From a virus: a stretch of DNA of 57,901 nt. Numbering within the stretch: the first letter of the stretch is position 1; each line of letters opens with the position of its first letter. The stretch lies in the IMG/VR virus record IMGVR_UViG_3300010042_000197, positions 1 through 57,901 of that record. One strand, 5' to 3'. Under the pieces are notes generated by a model that saw nothing but the letters and a program-made list of their open reading frames with translations, ran no database searches and was not told where the DNA came from. Below, piece by piece: positions 42,081-50,086 of the stretch. The position numbers were made by a program, and so were the translations under genes.

Positions 42081-42613
42081 CCGGACACCACCCGGAAGGG
42101 GCCACGCACGCCCGCACTGAGTCGCTCAGCCGCGCGCAACGCCATGCGCACCCGGGACTCGGGCTTGAGGTGCCAGGACGCGAAGAGGGCCCCACGCGCA
42201 GCCTCGCTGCCACACCCCACGGCGTCGTAGCCGTCACGGGCCTCGCCCACCTGGTAGTCGGCCTCGAGGCGGAAGAGGTGTCCCGCCACGCCGACGAGAA
42301 AGGTGCCGCCCAGCTCCTGCTCGCTCTGCTTCGTCGCCCAGCCCTTGTCCTTCAGCGCCGCGCGCACGGCGTCGACGAAGTCCACCACCATGTACCGGCC
42401 CAGCGCCCCGGGCTTCCTCGGCGGCGGTGGCGGGCTGAAGGCATGCTGGAGCAACTGCCCCATGCGGTAGGACGAGGTGAAGCCAATGAGGAAAGGGCCG
42501 TTGGAGAACACCTTCACGTCCGAGCGGACGGTGAGCTCGTACCCACCGACTCCAGCGCTGTCCCCGCCCAGGTACACGCGGCCCTTCGCCACCACGCCAG
42601 CAATGCACGTCAC
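42077..42613 (-). CDS. proteasome-type Ntn-hydrolase (HslV/beta-subunit fold)
   Basis: 178 aa from a GTG at 42613. After removal of the initiator Met, Thr becomes residue 1 (TCIAGVVAKGRVYLGGDSAG). Asp falls at position 17 and Lys at position 33, exactly the Thr1/Asp17/Lys33 catalytic set of proteasome beta and HslV subunits. The GGDSAG turn and a following VKVF strand match the family. No ATPase partner is encoded nearby. It overlaps the JAMM gene by 4 nt and lies between terminase and portal. A role in head maturation or in host protein turnover is possible; processing of the scaffold is an attractive inference because no classical prohead protease is visible. Confidence 0.87.
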   Translation of the reverse strand: MTCIAGVVAKGRVYLGGDSAGVGGYELTVRSDVKVFSNGPFLIGFTSSYRMGQLLQHAFSPPPPPRKPGALGRYMVVDFVDAVRAALKDKGWATKQSEQELGGTFLVGVAGHLFRLEADYQVGEARDGYDAVGCGSEAARGALFASWHLKPESRVRMALRAAERLSAGVRGPFRVVSG

Positions 42614-43113
42614 GTTGTCACCTCCTGCGCCATGCGGCGGACAGCGGACTCGCCGCGCACCAGGGTGAAGAGAGAGGCCATGGGGGCACCCATGTCGGCC
42701 GGGCCCGCCAGCAGCAGGTGCAGCACCTCGGGCCGGGAGGGCGTCAGCGCCCCTTGAATGGAGGCCACGTCCGTCGCGGACAGCACCGCGGGGCCGCCCG
42801 GGTGGGTGTGCCAGTCGCCCAGGTAGCCCAGCCGGGGGTGGATGCGCGCCACCAGCTGGGTGTCCCGCGCCCCGTCCGACTCGTAGCCCAGGCGGCTGCG
42901 ACGCGCGCGCCTTCCCGGGCCCGTCAGCGCCAGCACGTGGGCCTCGCCGTCCACCACCTGCCCCAGCAGCAGCCCGCCCGTCTCCAGCGGGGCGCGCACG
43001 CGGGCCAAGCGCTGGGCCTTCGCCAGCACCGCACTCCGCACCCAGACGCGGTACGGGCCGGACACGTACAGGGCGGCACCTGGTGCCGGTGCCATGGCGC
43101 ACGCGACGCTCAC
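42610..43113 (-). CDS. JAMM/Mov34 metalloprotease
   Basis: 167 aa from a GTG at 43113 overlapping the terminase stop by 4 nt; an ATG at 43095 is an alternative. JAMM motif complete: Glu in ETGGLLLG, and HxHx7SxxD in HTHPGGPAVLSATD, the zinc site of Rpn11/RadC/AMSH-type peptidases. A stand-alone JAMM domain here is distinct from the K JAMM-NlpC fusion. Being coupled to a proteasome-like peptidase recalls the Rpn11-proteasome pairing of eukaryotes and archaea. The substrate is unknown; possibly a head protein or a beta-grasp protein such as I. Confidence 0.87.
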   Translation of the reverse strand: MSVACAMAPAPGAALYVSGPYRVWVRSAVLAKAQRLARVRAPLETGGLLLGQVVDGEAHVLALTGPGRRARRSRLGYESDGARDTQLVARIHPRLGYLGDWHTHPGGPAVLSATDVASIQGALTPSRPEVLHLLLAGPADMGAPMASLFTLVRGESAVRRMAQEVTT

Positions 43114-44726
43114 CGGTAGCTCCCCACCTTGAAGGTGTCGGCATCCTTGCCCAGCATCAGCTCCGTCAGTGCCCACACCGCGGCGTCCATGCGGTTGGGG
43201 CTCCAGGTGGACTCTCCCGGCACCCAGGTCGTCATCTCGTCCTCGAGGGCAGGCAGCAGGCCCACGTGGTGCACCTTCCCGCGCTCGTACAGGGCGGCCA
43301 CGGGCTCGGCGCGCTTCGCCTTGCCGCGAGAGGCCGTCACCACCTTCACGTTGACGGGCTTGCGCATCTCCTTCGCCTTGCTGCGAATGGTGGTCTCCAC
43401 CATGTCGCCGCCGAAGTTCTTCTCGCCCACCACGGCGTCGGCCACCTCCCGCTCGTAGGCCGCCAGCGCCTTCGTGGCCCACGCCTCGGCGGAGAGCTTC
43501 CCAGAGGCGTCCAGCCACACGTAGGCGTGCCCGTTGGAGGCCTTGCCGGCGCAGACAATACCCACCTCATCGTTGCTGGGGCCGTCCCCGCCTGCCGGGT
43601 CCACTGCCACCACCACGCGCACCATGGGCAGCGGCTTGCCCTCGGCGTCCACAGGCTTCGGCGCGCGCGTGTTCTCCAGCGTCTCCGGCGTCCACAGCGC
43701 GCCCACCGCCGCCGCCTTGAAGGCCTCCTCCACCGTCGCCGGGTACTCGCGCCGGAAGTCGGCCACGCCCTTCTCGAAGCCGGACACCTTCGAGCGGCGC
43801 CACGCCAGCTGCCCATCGTCCAGGGCGTAGCCGTGCACCTGGTGGCACAGCTCCGCGTACCGCACCTCCTCCGAGGTGCGCTCGAAGCCCGCGGGCACCG
43901 CCAGGCGGTACTCGTCCTGCCAGAACCACGGGATGAAGATGAGCTCGTACTCGTTCTCCCCCTTCTGCGCCGCGAGGCAGAGCCGGTAGAAGAGTCCCTG
44001 CGGCCCGTCGCTGGTGGACTCGAGGATGATTTCCGTCCCCGGCACGTTGCCCACGGCCTCCAGCACGCCGCGCATGTGGCCCGAGGCGTTGGGCCAGAAG
44101 GCGACTTCCGAGCCGTGGAAATACTGCAGCGTCGACGAGCGCCCCGTCCCCTTGCTCCCTGCGGTGCCCACCTTGTATCCAGAGGCGAGCTTGTCGAAGA
44201 GCAGCTCCTTCGCGTTGGACGCGCTCGTGGTGGGCTTCACGAGCGCCGGGCAGTGCTCGTGGTACGTCTTCGCCATCTTGAAGAGGTTCGCCGTCGCCGG
44301 GTCCTCGTGCGTCAGGATGTAGGCGCTCACGCCCTTCCGGTGCGTCACCCGCCAGTAGAAGCGCGCCTCCACGTACGTGCTGCACCCCTGCTGCCGCCCC
44401 TTGAGGATGATGGCGCGCACCCTCCCCGTCTTCCGGAGCTGCGCCTCCAGCCTCTCGTGCAGGTACAGCTGGGCCTTGTTCAGCTTCAGCTGCGGCAGCT
44501 CCGCCCCAGACACCTCCTTCGGGCGAATCCGCAGGCACTTCTCCGCGTAGTGGGGGAAGTCGTCCTTCAGTCGCTGGCGGATGGCCTTCTCTCGCGGCGA
44601 CAGCTCCTTCTGCACCTCCTGCGCCGCCGGCCGCCCACCACGCCCCCTCAGCTCGCGCGGCTGACGGCGCCGAGCCACCTGCGACCGGAGGGAGGGCTTC
44701 TTCCGCGCCTGCCGGGCCGCGCTCAC
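43110..44726 (-). CDS. terL: terminase large subunit
   Basis: 538 aa from a GTG overlapping the small-subunit stop. ATPase domain: Walker A-type ILKGRQQGCST (about residues 107-117), a Walker B-type ILEST region (about 235), C-motif nearby. Nuclease domain: VVAVDPAGGDGPSNDEVG (acidic metal ligand, about 355) and NFGGD and DAAVWAL at later acidic positions. It packages DNA into the prohead through the portal. Confidence 0.93.
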   Translation of the reverse strand: MSAARQARKKPSLRSQVARRRQPRELRGRGGRPAAQEVQKELSPREKAIRQRLKDDFPHYAEKCLRIRPKEVSGAELPQLKLNKAQLYLHERLEAQLRKTGRVRAIILKGRQQGCSTYVEARFYWRVTHRKGVSAYILTHEDPATANLFKMAKTYHEHCPALVKPTTSASNAKELLFDKLASGYKVGTAGSKGTGRSSTLQYFHGSEVAFWPNASGHMRGVLEAVGNVPGTEIILESTSDGPQGLFYRLCLAAQKGENEYELIFIPWFWQDEYRLAVPAGFERTSEEVRYAELCHQVHGYALDDGQLAWRRSKVSGFEKGVADFRREYPATVEEAFKAAAVGALWTPETLENTRAPKPVDAEGKPLPMVRVVVAVDPAGGDGPSNDEVGIVCAGKASNGHAYVWLDASGKLSAEAWATKALAAYEREVADAVVGEKNFGGDMVETTIRSKAKEMRKPVNVKVVTASRGKAKRAEPVAALYERGKVHHVGLLPALEDEMTTWVPGESTWSPNRMDAAVWALTELMLGKDADTFKVGSYR

Positions 44727-45316
44727 TCCAACTCCCCCAGCGCTTCCTCGTGGCTCTTCTTCACCTCCGTCAGCTCCACCTTGTCGGTGAAGAGCTTCAG
44801 GTACTTGCCCAGCAGTTCCAGCGCCTTGTCCTTCGGCCAGAGCTTCAGCTTCGTCACCGTGCCGACCTGGACGCGCTCCTCCCCCTTCCCCGCGAAGAGC
44901 TCTTCCACCTCGATGCTGGAGATGGCCCGGCGGAAGTCCTCGGGCATGTCCTTCAGCATGAGCACCCCACCGCGCTCGCCCACCCCCTGCCCGATGTCGG
45001 AGAACGCCAGGCGCCGCAACTCGCGCAGCACCTCTGACACCTCGACCCGGACCTCGTCCTGGACCGCCTCCTCGAGCGCGGCTTGGCCAGCCTCCACGGC
45101 CGCCAGAACCTTGGCATTCCTCAACAGGCGGGAGCCCTGCGACTCCGCCGTCTTCGCGGAGTAGCCGGCGCGAATGGCGGCCTGGGCCGCGCAGGAGTCC
45201 TTCAGGTACTCCCGGACGAAGGCGCGCTGCTTGGGCGTCAGCTCGCGCGAGGCATCGCCCGTGCCGTCGTCCGGCTCCGGGGCGTCAGGCGGGGTGGTGG
45301 GGGGCTTTCGTGCCAC
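44723..45316 (-). CDS. terS: terminase small subunit
   Basis: 197 aa from a GTG at 45316; a longer form from 45379 would include the conserved leader described separately. Typical TerS helix-turn-helix: ELTPKQRAFVREYLKDSCAAQAAIRAGYSAKTAESQGSRLL, given here in outline (residues about 25-65), then an oligomerisation helix. Recognises the packaging site and recruits TerL. Confidence 0.88.
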   Translation of the reverse strand: MARKPPTTPPDAPEPDDGTGDASRELTPKQRAFVREYLKDSCAAQAAIRAGYSAKTAESQGSRLLRNAKVLAAVEAGQAALEEAVQDEVRVEVSEVLRELRRLAFSDIGQGVGERGGVLMLKDMPEDFRRAISSIEVEELFAGKGEERVQVGTVTKLKLWPKDKALELLGKYLKLFTDKVELTEVKKSHEEALGELE

Positions 45317-45357
45317 GGCGCCGAGTGTTGGCGCGGGTGGGGACGGTGTCCGGGTCG
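45314..45357 (-). repeat. 44-bp leader repeat, copy 1 (upstream of terS)
   Basis: 44 bp ending at the GTG of terS. Without gaps, 31 of 44 positions match copy 2 by eye. Shared cores include CCCGGAC, CGTCCCC and CTCGG. Read in frame it encodes TRTPSPPAPTLGAV, and several differences from copy 2 are at third codon positions. Confidence 0.65.
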
Positions 45358-45459
45358 CCGACCAACGACGGGCTGTCAACCGGGAGCCACCCGGAGTGGG
45401 CTACAGTCTTCTCGGTTGGGTCACCCACGCGGCAAAGCCGCATTGCCCGGACGAGTTGC

Positions 45460-45822
45460 ATGTCGATCATCGAGCGGTTGATCGAGTTGAAGGCAAAGGC
45501 TCGCAGGAAGCACGGGGGCGAGGAATTCTACCTCCGCGCTACCGAGGATATCGAGGGAGACCTCGCGTGTCTGCGCTACGACGACGTCGGCCCCCTCGCG
45601 ACAGAGATCGTCCTCAAAGGACCTGAAGCCGCGATTGGCGCTTCAATCCTTGGAATGACTGTCATCTGGCGCGCCTTACCCAAGGCGAAGGCGGTCGAAG
45701 AAGATGATTTGGTCGTCCCCTTCAGCGAGCTCAATGCTAGGGAGCGCGCCGACCTTGAGGGGAAGGGGCGCAAGGTGAAACAACCGCCCCCGGCAGCGCC
45801 AACCACAAAGCGCCGGAAGTAG
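45460..45822 (+). CDS. cargo protein between terS and the sigma-like gene
   Basis: 120 aa from an ATG at 45460. Short charged helical start (IERLIELKAKARRKHG), central mixed region, Lys/Pro-rich C-terminus. No family. Plus strand, opposed to the packaging genes. Confidence 0.68.
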   Translation: MSIIERLIELKAKARRKHGGEEFYLRATEDIEGDLACLRYDDVGPLATEIVLKGPEAAIGASILGMTVIWRALPKAKAVEEDDLVVPFSELNARERADLEGKGRKVKQPPPAAPTTKRRK

Positions 45823-45899
45823 CCCGGCCCTCGCCAACTCCCCTCTGCGCAAGGCCACCAAGGTGCTGGCGCCAGGGGTTGACCGTGCCAGCGCATCCT

Positions 45900-46577
45900 T
45901 CAGCGAGTCCGCTCGGCCCACACACCGAGTGCTGACTCGCCCCGCACCGCCCTCACCCACGCAGCGAAGACGCGCTCCACCCGGGCCACCCGCTGCGCCA
46001 CAGCCTGGCGCGACACCCCGCGCCCCCGCCCCATCGTAGCCATGCTGCGGCCCTCCATCGCGCACCCCCACCAGGTCTCGAAGGCCTCGTGTGCCTGACG
46101 GCGGGCCACATCCCCATCCCGCCCTTGGACCAGCCGGGCGACAATCTCCGCCTCCGCCCGCCGAGCCAGCTCCCGGGCATCGCTGGCGGCGCCCTCCTCC
46201 TCGAGTTCGGCCGCGAGCCGGCTGGCGAAGGTGTCCAGGTCGCTGCCGGGGAGCAATTCGTCCAGGCTCGTCGTCTCGGGGTGTCGGTAGATGAAGCGCG
46301 ACATCACCGCGCGGACACGCATCCGGAGGTACCAGGGGAACCGGCTCTCGGAGGGCACCCACCGCTGGGCGGCACTCACCAGCGCATCGGCCGCCAGCCC
46401 CGCGGCCTCGTCCTCGTGGTGCCCGAGCCCAGCCCCGTGCAGGCGCTTCAACGTCAGCCCCAGGGCCAGCGGGCGCCACCGCTCACACAGGTGCTGCTGC
46501 TCCACCGTTAGAGGGCGGGCAGCCCCTTCTCCACCATCCCCCGACTCGCCCCGGGCACGGGCATCAACGCCTGCCAT
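45900..46577 (-). CDS. sigma-70-like transcription factor
   Basis: 225 aa from an ATG at 46577; an ATG at 46658 would add the leader peptide. Region 2-like helices (LAADALVSAAQRW, FPWYLRMRVRAVMSRFIYRH), a linker with TSLDELLPG, and a C-terminal helix-turn-helix (MATMGRGRGVSRQAVAQRVARVERVF) similar to sigma region 4. It sits immediately upstream of terS, where phages often place a late-gene activator, and is a good candidate for switching on the packaging, head and tail operon. Confidence 0.78.
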   Translation of the reverse strand: MAGVDARARGESGDGGEGAARPLTVEQQHLCERWRPLALGLTLKRLHGAGLGHHEDEAAGLAADALVSAAQRWVPSESRFPWYLRMRVRAVMSRFIYRHPETTSLDELLPGSDLDTFASRLAAELEEEGAASDARELARRAEAEIVARLVQGRDGDVARRQAHEAFETWWGCAMEGRSMATMGRGRGVSRQAVAQRVARVERVFAAWVRAVRGESALGVWAERTR

Positions 46578-46618
46578 GCCTCCGAGCGTCGGTGTGAGCG
46601 GGGACGGCGTCCGGGAAC
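46575..46618 (-). repeat. 44-bp leader repeat, copy 2 (upstream of sigma-like gene)
   Basis: Same length and position as copy 1: ends at the ATG at 46577. In frame it encodes SRTPSPLTPTLGGM. Differs from copy 1 at 13 of 44 positions, several of them synonymous. Confidence 0.65.
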
Positions 46619-46659
46619 CTGGGTGGCTTCCCCTGAGTCGAGCAAGGGAATACGCCATG

Positions 46660-46767
46660 TTACTCGCGGGCGAAGGCCTCCTGCTTCGCAGTCAGCGCGC
46701 GCAACGTGTCAGCCGGGGCAGACGTGCTCTCGGCCGTGCTCGACGCGCTGATGCGTTTTCGTGCCAC
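46660..46767 (-). pseudogene. 5' fragment of a terS-like gene
   Basis: 35 codons from a GTG at 46767, ending in TAA after LTAKQEAFARE. This matches the terS N-terminus (LTPKQRAFVRE) and starts with the same VARK. The rest of the small-subunit gene is missing. It carries the third copy of the leader repeat. Confidence 0.6.
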
Positions 46768-46808
46768 GCGCCCGAGTCTCGGGGCGGGCGAGGACAGCGC
46801 CCGGGAAC
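46765..46808 (-). repeat. 44-bp leader repeat, copy 3 (upstream of terS remnant)
   Basis: Ends at the GTG at 46767. Shares CCCGG, CGC, GTCC and ACTCGG blocks with copies 1 and 2 in a gapless 44-bp alignment; in frame it encodes SRALSSPAPRLGRV. Confidence 0.6.
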
Positions 46809-47615
46809 ACTCCATACCTCGCAACGGCTGCGGACAGGATCCGCGAGCACTCATCTACGACGCCGGCAGTCCCCTTGTGTCACTTCCTACTTGTCACGGC
46901 AGTAAGTGAATGCCGTGTCTTGGCCGCAACCAGGAATCAATTACAACCGACACAGCAAAAACAACAACGCAGGGCAGGGCCCCAATTTGGGCGCATTTTT
47001 GAGCCCATCTAGCCGGGACATTGAGGAAATGAGTTGCCGGGACCTCGCCCAACAATCATGTAATCGCGGCCCCGATCCAACCCACTGGGTCCTACGCCAA
47101 ATAAGGGTGTGAGCGGGTACGCGCTGCGACTGTAGGTCCGGCTCACGAAGGAGCAGTTGCCGTCTCGGGATGACCCGGAAAGATTCAGCCAACCGGCTGA
47201 TTTTCTTCGCACTTTTGCAGTTTCATACCCACACGGTGCTGTAAGCCGGCTAGGGATGAACGGCAAGCGGTGCGTCCACTCGCAGTCCTTGACATGACCC
47301 CAGACGGCAGCTATCTGAGGCCACTACAGAAGGGAGGCGGCTCAACAGGCGAGCACACAAAGTCTTATCAAGCGGGGGAAAAAGAGCCCTTACGGTCTGC
47401 AAACCATAAAGGCTCCGAATTTCCCGCAAATCCTGACAAGCAATGCTCGACAGAGGCTGGCGGTTGGTCGTGATGGACAGACCGCGAGGATAGATATCAC
47501 CTATCCTTTCTCCGTCAAGCGCTGTGTCGTCAGGAAGTGGTTGTCTGTGCGCAGGCAGCGCAATCACAGCAGAATCGGACACCCCTGCCGCAAACAAGTC
47601 CTGCTTCAGTGGACG
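46809..47615. other. about 800 bp without a supported gene
   Basis: Less GC-rich than the phage genes. A few open frames run through it but none has good codon usage plus an SD. A short GGGC-GCCC hairpin with a T-run loop lies near 46990-47007. No tRNA, CRISPR or transposon end recognised. It separates the packaging side from the early side and may include regulatory DNA or the packaging site. Confidence 0.4.
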
Positions 47616-47951
47616 ATGCGGCAAACACCTGACATCAAATCTATCCAGAACGTCTGGATGAAGGCGCAAGACGTGAATTATCTGATCACTGGAGTTCGAC
47701 GCATCAGCCCCAAGAAGGGGATCGCGTATTACGCAGTGCGCGAAGTCGCGAATAATAAGGTGAGCGACACGGCCGTGCTGTGGACCAAGGAGCAGGTCGC
47801 AGGAGCGATTCTCAACGGGATCACGTTCACTACCGCTACGTGGAGCCCGATTTTCAAGAAGTGGATTGCCGGTGCAGCGGTCGAAGTAACCCTGCGCAGC
47901 CATGCCGACGGAACGCCCGTCGATAACCTCGAAAATCTTCCCGAGGTGTGA
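47616..47951 (+). CDS. DUF3892-like cargo protein
   Basis: 111 aa from an ATG at 47616; an ATG at 47658 is an alternative. The YLITGVRR start strand, WTKEQVAGAILNG helix, a GAAVEV strand and the end DNLENLPEV match DUF3892 proteins. Function of the family is unknown. Plus strand. Confidence 0.72.
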   Translation: MRQTPDIKSIQNVWMKAQDVNYLITGVRRISPKKGIAYYAVREVANNKVSDTAVLWTKEQVAGAILNGITFTTATWSPIFKKWIAGAAVEVTLRSHADGTPVDNLENLPEV

Positions 47952-48250
47952 GCGTCGTGGGCCGGGGGCATCCACCTCCCTGACCGTCCCATTTGGAGAT
48001 GAGAAGCCCGGCTGTACGCAGCCGGGCATGTAGTCACCGATGCCTGGGCGCCACGCACTAGGCACACTGGTTGCGTTCGACCTGTGGATACAAAGGCGAG
48101 AGGCGTCTGGCGGGTCGCGAGCAGCCCACGACCGCGTCCGCTCCATCCGGGTCCAGCGATCCAGGCCGATGAACCGACGTCTCCATGCTCACGTGACCAC
48201 CACCCCGGACGCGGGCCCTGCCAATCGCACAGGACCCGCGTCGCGTACCG
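47952..48250. other. intergenic, no gene seen
   Basis: Begins with a possible hairpin downstream of the DUF3892-like gene (GCCCGGCTG / CAGCCGGGC at 48006-48014 and 48018-48026), which fits a terminator. Nothing else recognised. Confidence 0.45.
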
Positions 48251-48589
48251 TCAGCTCAACGGGAAAACGAGCCCGCAGGACGTACATCTCCCCCATCCAG
48301 AGGCACCTCCCCCCGACGTCAATCGAGGATGAACGCAGTTGGATGCCAACCACCGTTCGTACTCGTCCTGAATGACGAACACGTCTACCCAGGCATCGTC
48401 GTCGCTCTGGATGCAGTCACTCAGGTCCTTCAACTCATCCAGGCACTGCTTCGCACCTTCACAAGAAACAGGCTCGTCTAGCCTGGGCGTGGCGTATCCG
48501 GGCGAAAACACGCACTTCTCATCGGCGAGGTGGAAACCTCGCGGCTCCAAACAGCTGGTGCACGTCAACTCCTCTTTCGTCTTAGCCAT
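48251..48589 (-). CDS. small Cys-rich protein (zinc-binding-like)
   Basis: 112 aa from an ATG with AAGGA upstream. CxxC pairs at both ends (CTSC near residue 10 and CTSC near 103) plus internal Cys, with an acidic helical middle (ELKDLSDCIQSDDDAW). Likely a zinc-binding early protein; no family named. Confidence 0.65.
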   Translation of the reverse strand: MAKTKEELTCTSCLEPRGFHLADEKCVFSPGYATPRLDEPVSCEGAKQCLDELKDLSDCIQSDDDAWVDVFVIQDEYERWLASNCVHPRLTSGGGASGWGRCTSCGLVFPLS

Positions 48590-48675
48590 CCGTATCCGTC
48601 CTTAGCGCTTCTAGAGAAACCCACACCGTCGGTACCAACGGGGGGACGCTGAGATGCGCGGACAGTCGCGGCGTT

Positions 48676-49029
48676 TCACTTCTGAATTTCCGGCCACAGC
48701 TCAAGCTGCCCGCCCCCTCGCACCCTCCTCAGCCGGATACTGGGGGCGGGCGAGGGCTGGAGCAGAAGTCCGCGGGCGTAGGACTGGGCGGCCTTCCGGA
48801 GTCGGTCCTTCGCCTTCGCGAACTCCTCCTCGTCGTCTCCCGCGTCCGCGTAGGCCAGGGCGGCCGCGACGAGCCTCTCCCACGGGGTGGCGTACGTCTC
48901 CGCCACCGGCGTGGACAAGGGCTGGCCCCGCGTCGCTCGCTTTTGGTGCGCATGGCAGTGCTTCCGTCCAGGCGCGGCGTTCCGCGTGCAATCGGCCACC
49001 GTGCACTGCTCCGGGGGGCACGGCGTCAC
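48676..49029 (-). CDS. small zinc-finger protein
   Basis: 117 aa from a GTG overlapping the previous stop by 4 nt. N-terminal CTVADCTRNAAPGRKHCHAH gives a C-C-C-H type zinc site; the rest is helical. Part of the early coupled operon. Confidence 0.68.
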   Translation of the reverse strand: MTPCPPEQCTVADCTRNAAPGRKHCHAHQKRATRGQPLSTPVAETYATPWERLVAAALAYADAGDDEEEFAKAKDRLRKAAQSYARGLLLQPSPAPSIRLRRVRGGGQLELWPEIQK

Positions 49030-49550
49030 GTCGCCCTCCCCTCGTGGGGCTTCGGGCCCTCCTCGAAGATCAGGTTGTCGAAGTTGAGCGCCTGAATGCG
49101 CTCCCTCAACTCACGGATGGCCGCACGTGCCGAATCGAACTGGATAGCGAGGCGCAGACGACCAGCCTCGAAGTCCGCGCGCGCCTCGGCGGCCACCGAC
49201 ACCTCGTCGTCCACACCATCGGCGGCACGGAGCGCGTCCCGCTCCAGGTGCCAGTCGTCGATGTAGGCATTTCGGCAGGGGGACGCGGCACACAAGAAGC
49301 GCTGGAGGCCCGAGAGCTGGCACTCGCAGTACACGCACAGCCCCTCCGGGACTTCGGCCCGTAGCTCGCGGATGAACCGCGGCTTCACTTTGATGGACCG
49401 CCCCGGGTTGGCCTCGTGCCGTCGGCGGCGTGCACTGGCCCGACGCCGGCACTTCGGCCCGCAGTAGGTCCCCGGATTGTCGTCGGCCAGGGCGGTGGCG
49501 CAGTGCTCGTCGGCGCACGCTCGCTTCCGGGGCTCCTCCAGGCACGTCAC
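49026..49550 (-). CDS. Cys-rich early protein with two zinc-site clusters
   Basis: 174 aa from a GTG overlapping the upstream stop by 4 nt. The first cluster is RACADEHCATA followed by YCGPKCRRRASARRRR; the second is LCVYCECQLSG followed by CAASPCRNAY. A helical C-terminus follows. Looks like a DNA-binding or nuclease-associated zinc protein; no family certain. Confidence 0.68.
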   Translation of the reverse strand: MTCLEEPRKRACADEHCATALADDNPGTYCGPKCRRRASARRRRHEANPGRSIKVKPRFIRELRAEVPEGLCVYCECQLSGLQRFLCAASPCRNAYIDDWHLERDALRAADGVDDEVSVAAEARADFEAGRLRLAIQFDSARAAIRELRERIQALNFDNLIFEEGPKPHEGRAT

Positions 49551-50086
49551 CGCACACCTCCCTTCCGATAGGCCGGCGTCACCAGGTCCGCCCAGGACTT
49601 CGCGGGGCTGGCCTTCGTCACCTTCGGGGCCGGCACCTTCGCCTTCCTGGGCGCGCGCTCCGGCCGCGCCCGAGGGGCCAGTGCCACGGGTGGTGGCGGG
49701 GGCGCCACTGCGTCCTGTGCGCGGACCGCCGCCGCGAGCGCGTCCTCGCCCCAGGACAGCTCCACCAGCACGGAGGCCTCGCCTTGCGCTTGTGCGTATC
49801 TCCACCGCACCAGGGGTGAGGAGTCGTCGACGCGAAGCTGCCGGGCCACCTCGTCGCGGACGCTCTTCAGTGCGATAGGCAGGTTGTCGTCCTCGTCCAG
49901 CAGCCGCGGCGACACCCGCGTCAGCCGCACCACCAGCAGCGCCGGCCCCGTCCACCCAGGCCAGAGCAACTCCGTCGCCTGGCGCTGCCCCCTCGCCCGC
50001 TTCGCCCGCTCCTGGTGGTGCTCCCGGACGTTGCTGGTGTTCTTCGTGTCTACGGGCAGCACGAACTCGATGCGCGAGCACGTCAC
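49547..50086 (-). CDS. RusA-like protein
   Basis: 179 aa from a GTG. The centre reads VRLTRVSPRLLDEDDNLPIALKSVRDEVARQL in outline: an acidic LDxDN-type site followed by an IALKSVRD helix and RVDD, the pattern of RusA-type Holliday-junction resolvase-like phage proteins. A Pro/Ala/Lys-rich C-terminal tail is unusual. Probable role in late DNA recombination intermediates. Confidence 0.68.
   Translation of the reverse strand: MTCSRIEFVLPVDTKNTSNVREHHQERAKRARGQRQATELLWPGWTGPALLVVRLTRVSPRLLDEDDNLPIALKSVRDEVARQLRVDDSSPLVRWRYAQAQGEASVLVELSWGEDALAAAVRAQDAVAPPPPPVALAPRARPERAPRKAKVPAPKVTKASPAKSWADLVTPAYRKGGVR

Noticed and set aside
43083-45164. Long plus-strand open frame across the terminase genes
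   Set aside because: Antisense to terL and terS; translation is biased to Arg, His and Leu with no domain.
47250-48146. 298-codon minus-strand frame
   Set aside because: Antisense to the DUF3892-like gene, no SD, and codon third positions not G/C-biased as in real genes here.
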